Below, in pieces: positions 14,881 through 17,457 of a DNA stretch of 17,457 nucleotides. Made by a program: the position numbers and the translations under genes. Under the pieces are notes generated by a model. That model did not search any database, had not been told where the DNA came from, and worked only from the letters and a program-made list of their open reading frames with translations. Source of the DNA: DASYSA01 sp036003885 (GTDB lineage Bacteria > Acidobacteriota > Blastocatellia > UBA7656); assembly GCA_036003885.1 (NCBI GenBank), contig DASYSA010000217.1:1-17457 (forward strand), read 5' to 3'. Within the stretch, counting starts at the first letter, position 1. Every line of letters begins with the position of its first letter.

Positions 14881-15246
14881 ATGCGCAAGAAAGTTTTAGT
14901 TGTAGATGACGCGGCGACCATCGTGATGATGGAGCAGATGATTCTTGGTAAGACTTACGAAATAGTTACGGCTCGCAATGGATTGGAGGCGGTTGAGAAG
15001 GCGGTCGCCGTCCAGCCGGACTTGATCCTGCTCGACGTTATGATGCCCATGCAGGGTGGAATCGAGACGTGTCGGCAACTTCGCGCACACGCAGAGACCC
15101 GAGAGATCCCGATCATAATGGTCTCGACTCGATCCGAAATCGAGAGCGTCGAAGCGAGTTATGAGAGTGGGTGTAGCGCCTACGTCACCAAGCCGATCAA
15201 CAGCCGTGAGCTGCTCTCAACGGTGAAGAGCTTCATCGGTGCCTGA
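14881..15246 (+). CDS. Stand-alone receiver domain (CheY-like)
   Basis: The product is 121 residues, a single receiver domain with no output part. The acidic pair is Asp9-Asp10 in VLVVDDAAT, the phospho-acceptor Asp52 in LILLDVMMP, the switch Ser82 (IIMVSTRSE) and Lys104 in YVTKPIN. Such proteins act as diffusible phospho-carriers, like CheY or PilG/PilH, and pass the signal by protein contact. A GGAG ribosome site lies about 11 nt upstream of the ATG. It is the first gene after the sigma-28-type promoter, and the GAF protein follows after 14 nt. No kinase gene is adjacent, so its phosphate donor must be encoded elsewhere. Confidence 0.94.
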   Translation: MRKKVLVVDDAATIVMMEQMILGKTYEIVTARNGLEAVEKAVAVQPDLILLDVMMPMQGGIETCRQLRAHAETREIPIIMVSTRSEIESVEASYESGCSAYVTKPINSRELLSTVKSFIGA

Positions 15247-15260
15247 AGGAGGAGCGAACC

Positions 15261-16064
15261 ATGCGCGAAAGAGATACAGGAGAACGCGCGTCCTACGTAC
15301 ATCGAGTACGCGACGAGACGCACCGATTCGCTAACGACCTCATGGCCGAGAATGAGAAACTGCGGACTCGCGTCGCTACGGCTGAGAACGAAAAGGGGCG
15401 GGCCCAGGAACAGTTGCTCGCATTGCAGGAGCAGATCGAGCGCGACCGGCGCGAGCATGCTCAATTGCAGCGGCGGCTGGTCGAAATCGAGGTTGAGAAT
15501 CAAGGCTTTTCTGAGAGGTTCCTCGAGGTAGAGCAGAACAACTCCAACCTGGCCAATCTGTACGTGGTCAGTTACCGTCTGCACGGAACCCTCGAACGCA
15601 GCGAAGTGCTGTCGGTCATCGAGGAGATCATCATTAACCTCATCGGCTCTGAAGAGCTCGCCGTATTCGAGGTGGACCAGGACGGGTCATTCCTCGATCT
15701 TGTGTCATCGTTTGGGATCGAACCGGAAAAATACCGGCATATACCTCTTGGATCAGGGTTGATCGGTCGAGTCGCCGTCGAGGGCCGGCCGTACATAGCT
15801 GAACGGCGAGGCTACGAAGAACTAACAGAGGACGATGATGTGATCGCGTGCATTCCGCTCAAACTCGGCGATCGAGTGACGGGCGCTGTCGCGATCTTCA
15901 GTCTACTCCCCCAAAAGTCTGGACTCGGGTCCCTGGACTACGAATTGTTCGACCTTCTTGCAACTCATGCGGCAATGGCTCTCTACTGCTCCGGCATCCA
16001 GGAACGACTGAAGGTCGCAGCTAACGTGAGCGAGCGCATGAAACTTCAGGTTGAAGTAGCCTGA
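15261..16064 (+). CDS. Coiled-coil plus GAF domain protein
   Basis: The product is 267 residues, without a signal peptide or membrane segment. Residues 25-98 are a long charged coiled coil (runs of Glu, Gln, Arg and Leu in heptads). A GAF domain follows at about 105-250: YRLHGTLERSEVLSVIEEII at its start, SEELAVFEVDQDG, the loop GSGLIGRVAVEGRPYIAE, the strand ACIPLKLGDRVTGAVAIFSL, and the last helix DYELFDLLATHAAMALY. GAF domains bind small ligands or mediate dimer contacts. There is no kinase, cyclase or HTH output, so it is probably a regulatory adaptor for the receiver made just before it. The ribosome site AGGAGGAGC is strong. The ligand is unknown. Confidence 0.9.
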   Translation: MRERDTGERASYVHRVRDETHRFANDLMAENEKLRTRVATAENEKGRAQEQLLALQEQIERDRREHAQLQRRLVEIEVENQGFSERFLEVEQNNSNLANLYVVSYRLHGTLERSEVLSVIEEIIINLIGSEELAVFEVDQDGSFLDLVSSFGIEPEKYRHIPLGSGLIGRVAVEGRPYIAERRGYEELTEDDDVIACIPLKLGDRVTGAVAIFSLLPQKSGLGSLDYELFDLLATHAAMALYCSGIQERLKVAANVSERMKLQVEVA

Positions 16065-16117
16065 TCCGTTCCGCATTCCGAACCGACACACGGTTTGACG
16101 TTGAGGCAAAGGCAACT

Positions 16118-16678
16118 ATGTATTTCAATGAGTATGTTGTAAACGATCTAGCGCTCGATTCTGTCAGCACTACGCAAACCCGGTTCTTCCACGGGGTGGG
16201 GCACCTGCAATTCATCGAGCACCACCTCTTTCCGGAGTGGGAGGCGCAGGCCGCCTCCGGGTCTCGAGCGCGCCACATCCGCATATGGAGCATGGCGTCC
16301 GCCGATGGAGATGAGCCTTATTCACTTGCGTTCGCCTTGTTAGAGCGTTTTCCCGCCAAATTGGGCTGGCGGATACAGATCCTGACCACCGACCTTTCGA
16401 CTCGTGCGCGGGAGGATAGCTGTCCTTCGGAGAGATCGGATGAGAAGAGCTCGGAAGATGAAATGGCGAAAGTCGGATCTGAGGTTGGGCCGATCATCGA
16501 GTTTCATCGAGTCAATCTCAACGATGAGATCTCCCCGCTCGGGGGGCCGTTCGATCTGATCTGGTACCGCAACGTCTTAACCTACTTCAACTATCAGTCG
16601 AAGATGGATATCGTGGCAGACCGGGCGCTCGATCTACAATCTCCGGCGCGAGACCGCTCGAAGACGCGGACACAATAA
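16118..16678 (+). CDS. Shortened, degenerate CheR-like methyltransferase
   Basis: CheR enzymes methylate glutamates of chemoreceptors using S-adenosylmethionine and are about 270-290 residues long. This product has 186. Recognisable CheR pieces are TTQTRFFHGVGHLQFIEHHL (usually 'T.NET.FFR…F..L'), RIWSMASADGDEPYSLAFAL at 55-74 (usually 'IWSAGCSTGEEPYSLA'), QILTTDLS, NLNDEISPLGGPFDLIWYRN, and NVLTYFN. The N-terminal helical domain is absent. The Gly-Cys of the cofactor loop is replaced by Ala-Ser, and the protein ends before the last strands. The stop codon touches the heptad repeat at 16679. It may be a decaying or non-catalytic partner of the receiver and GAF proteins. It follows the GAF gene after 53 nt with a weak ribosome site (AAAGG). 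Confidence 0.72.
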   Translation: MYFNEYVVNDLALDSVSTTQTRFFHGVGHLQFIEHHLFPEWEAQAASGSRARHIRIWSMASADGDEPYSLAFALLERFPAKLGWRIQILTTDLSTRAREDSCPSERSDEKSSEDEMAKVGSEVGPIIEFHRVNLNDEISPLGGPFDLIWYRNVLTYFNYQSKMDIVADRALDLQSPARDRSKTRTQ

Positions 16679-16758
16679 CGTTTCGCGTTTTGCGTTTGTC
16701 GTTTTGCGTTCTTTCGCGGGTTGTGTAACGCAAAACGCGAAACGACAAACGTGAAACG
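16679..16758. repeat. Inverted arms of 7-nt tandem units (CGTTTTG type)
   Basis: The left arm has five heptads at 16679-16713 (CGTTTCG, CGTTTTG, CGTTTGT, CGTTTTG, CGTTCTT). The right arm at 16727-16758 has the reverse-complement heptads (CAAAACG, CGAAACG, ACAAACG, TGAAACG). The 32-base arms pair with only a few mismatches around a 16-nt loop. The element almost exactly fills the gap between the convergent CheR-like and yjbQ genes, so it may act as a two-way terminator. Confidence 0.85.
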
Positions 16759-16765
16759 CCGGCCG

Positions 16766-17185
16766 TCACTCGCCTATGATCTTGACCAGCACTCGCTTCC
16801 GTCGCCCGCCGTCGAACTCACCGTAAAAAATCTGTTCCCACGGCCCGAAGTCCAGGCGTCCCTCGGTTACAGCCACAACCACTTCGCGTCCCATGACCTG
16901 TCTCTTCAGATGCGCGTCGCCGTTGTCTTCTCCGGTGAGATTGTGACGATAGCGATCGAGCGGTTCATGCGGAGCAAGACGTTCGAGCCACTCTTCGTAG
17001 TCCCTGTGCAGACCACTTTCGTCATCGTTGATGAACACGGACGCGGTTATGTGCATCGCATTGACCAGCGCAAGCCCCTCCTTCACGCCGCTCTCGCGCA
17101 AACATTCTTCGACCTGGGGCGTGATGTTTATGAAGGCACGGCGGGTGGGAATGTTGAACCAGAGCTCTTTCCTGTGACTTCGCAT
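16766..17185 (-). CDS. yjbQ: YjbQ/UPF0047 family protein
   Basis: The product is 139 residues, the normal size for this single-domain family. Members form trimers, and some show weak thiamine-phosphate synthase activity, but the true cell role is unsettled. Family motifs are clear: an N-terminal strand ending in FINITPQVEECL, NAMHITASVFINDDESGLHR (with the conserved His and Asn-Asp-Asp-Glu), an HNLTGEDNGDAHLKRQVMG segment (a second His/Asp/Glu site), and the C-terminal part TEGRLDFGPWEQIFYGEFDG. GGAGGT lies 9 nt upstream of the ATG at 17185, inside the end of the DUF983 gene. The 6-nt gap between the two genes suggests co-transcription. Confidence 0.93.
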   Translation of the reverse strand: MRSHRKELWFNIPTRRAFINITPQVEECLRESGVKEGLALVNAMHITASVFINDDESGLHRDYEEWLERLAPHEPLDRYRHNLTGEDNGDAHLKRQVMGREVVVAVTEGRLDFGPWEQIFYGEFDGGRRKRVLVKIIGE

Positions 17186-17191
17186 CGAGGA

Positions 17192-17440
17192 TTACCTCCA
17201 CTGTTCGCGCTCAACTGATTCAAGGTCTGTACCAGGTTTCCACGGATCGATGATGTGGTCAACGGCAAGCCACAGGCTGCGGCTGTGGTGAAAGAACAGA
17301 ACAGGCAGTATTGCTCCAAGCACAAACAGAATTGTGAAGAGCTTCTGATCAAACTTGACCGAGGTGCTGAAGTAGATCAACACCGCGGCAATCAGCAGTG
17401 ACTCGGTCGCGATGACGTTTATGTAGATTGCTCCGGTAAA
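17192..17440 (-). CDS. DUF983 membrane protein, C-terminal part with in-frame stop
   Basis: The open frame reads leftward from 17440 and encodes about 82 residues to a TAA at 17192. It starts FTGAIYINVIATESLLIAAV, has two membrane helices, and ends with a FFHHSRSLWLAVDHIIDP motif typical of DUF983 proteins. These are small membrane proteins that usually begin with a zinc-ribbon-like 'CPxCG' segment, which would be to the right of the window. A TAA at 17441-17443 interrupts the same frame. Before it the frame reads Arg-Glu-Gln-Gly, which fits the family's 'RExGYFxGA' so that the stop replaces the conserved Tyr. This is either a nonsense mutation (pseudogene) or an error close to the sequence end. 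The true start is not visible. Function unknown. Confidence 0.6.
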   Translation of the reverse strand, partial: FTGAIYINVIATESLLIAAVLIYFSTSVKFDQKLFTILFVLGAILPVLFFHHSRSLWLAVDHIIDPWKPGTDLESVEREQWR

Positions 17441-17457
17441 TTAACCCTGTTCGCGCT

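Overview
The window is moderately GC-rich bacterial chromosomal DNA with no ribosomal RNA, phage or transposase gene. The gene set suggests an environmental bacterium of the Acidobacteriota or a similar soil lineage: a Reg_prop beta-propeller histidine kinase, a YcaQ-type winged-helix glycosylase, a small secreted HEAT protein, and many short-period intergenic repeats. That placement is an inference from gene style, not from a marker gene.

Layout. 1-330 (-) is the N-terminus of an RmuC-like protein. 331-3220 is gene-poor and holds only a secreted HEAT-repeat protein (977-1768 +) and a small secreted Arg-rich peptide (2401-2652 -). 3221-4426 (+) is a YcaQ/AlkX-family DNA glycosylase flanked on both sides by 9-nt-period repeats. 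4577-5407 (+) is a stand-alone uroporphyrinogen-III synthase that converges on purE-purK (7012 to 5430, -), which overlap by 4 nt and have a good promoter. 7195-11973 (-) looks like one transcription unit of alpha/beta hydrolase, LuxR-type response regulator and 1029-residue propeller histidine kinase. A patatin-like phospholipase (12110-13015 -) lies upstream of it. 13351-13902 (+) is a P-loop ATPase with a TTG start, and 14159-14449 (+) is a small secreted basic protein.

14881-16678 (+) is a compact signalling operon: a stand-alone receiver, a coiled-coil/GAF protein, and a shortened, degenerate CheR-like methyltransferase. It is preceded at 14679-14705 by a sequence matching the sigma-28 (FliA) consensus at 15 of 16 positions with the exact 11-nt spacer. 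This ties the operon to motility or chemotaxis gene control. It converges on yjbQ (16766-17185 -), which follows a DUF983 membrane-protein gene that carries an in-frame stop near the window end.

The most unusual structure is a set of intergenic elements built from tandem 7-nt or 9-nt units, three of them facing each other as inverted arms (3090-3203, 4437-4501, 7068-7191, 16679-16758). Unit sequences differ between loci but the architecture recurs. They occupy gene ends, convergent gaps and, in one case, the -35 region of the purEK promoter. I cannot tell from one window whether they are mobile, regulatory or terminators.
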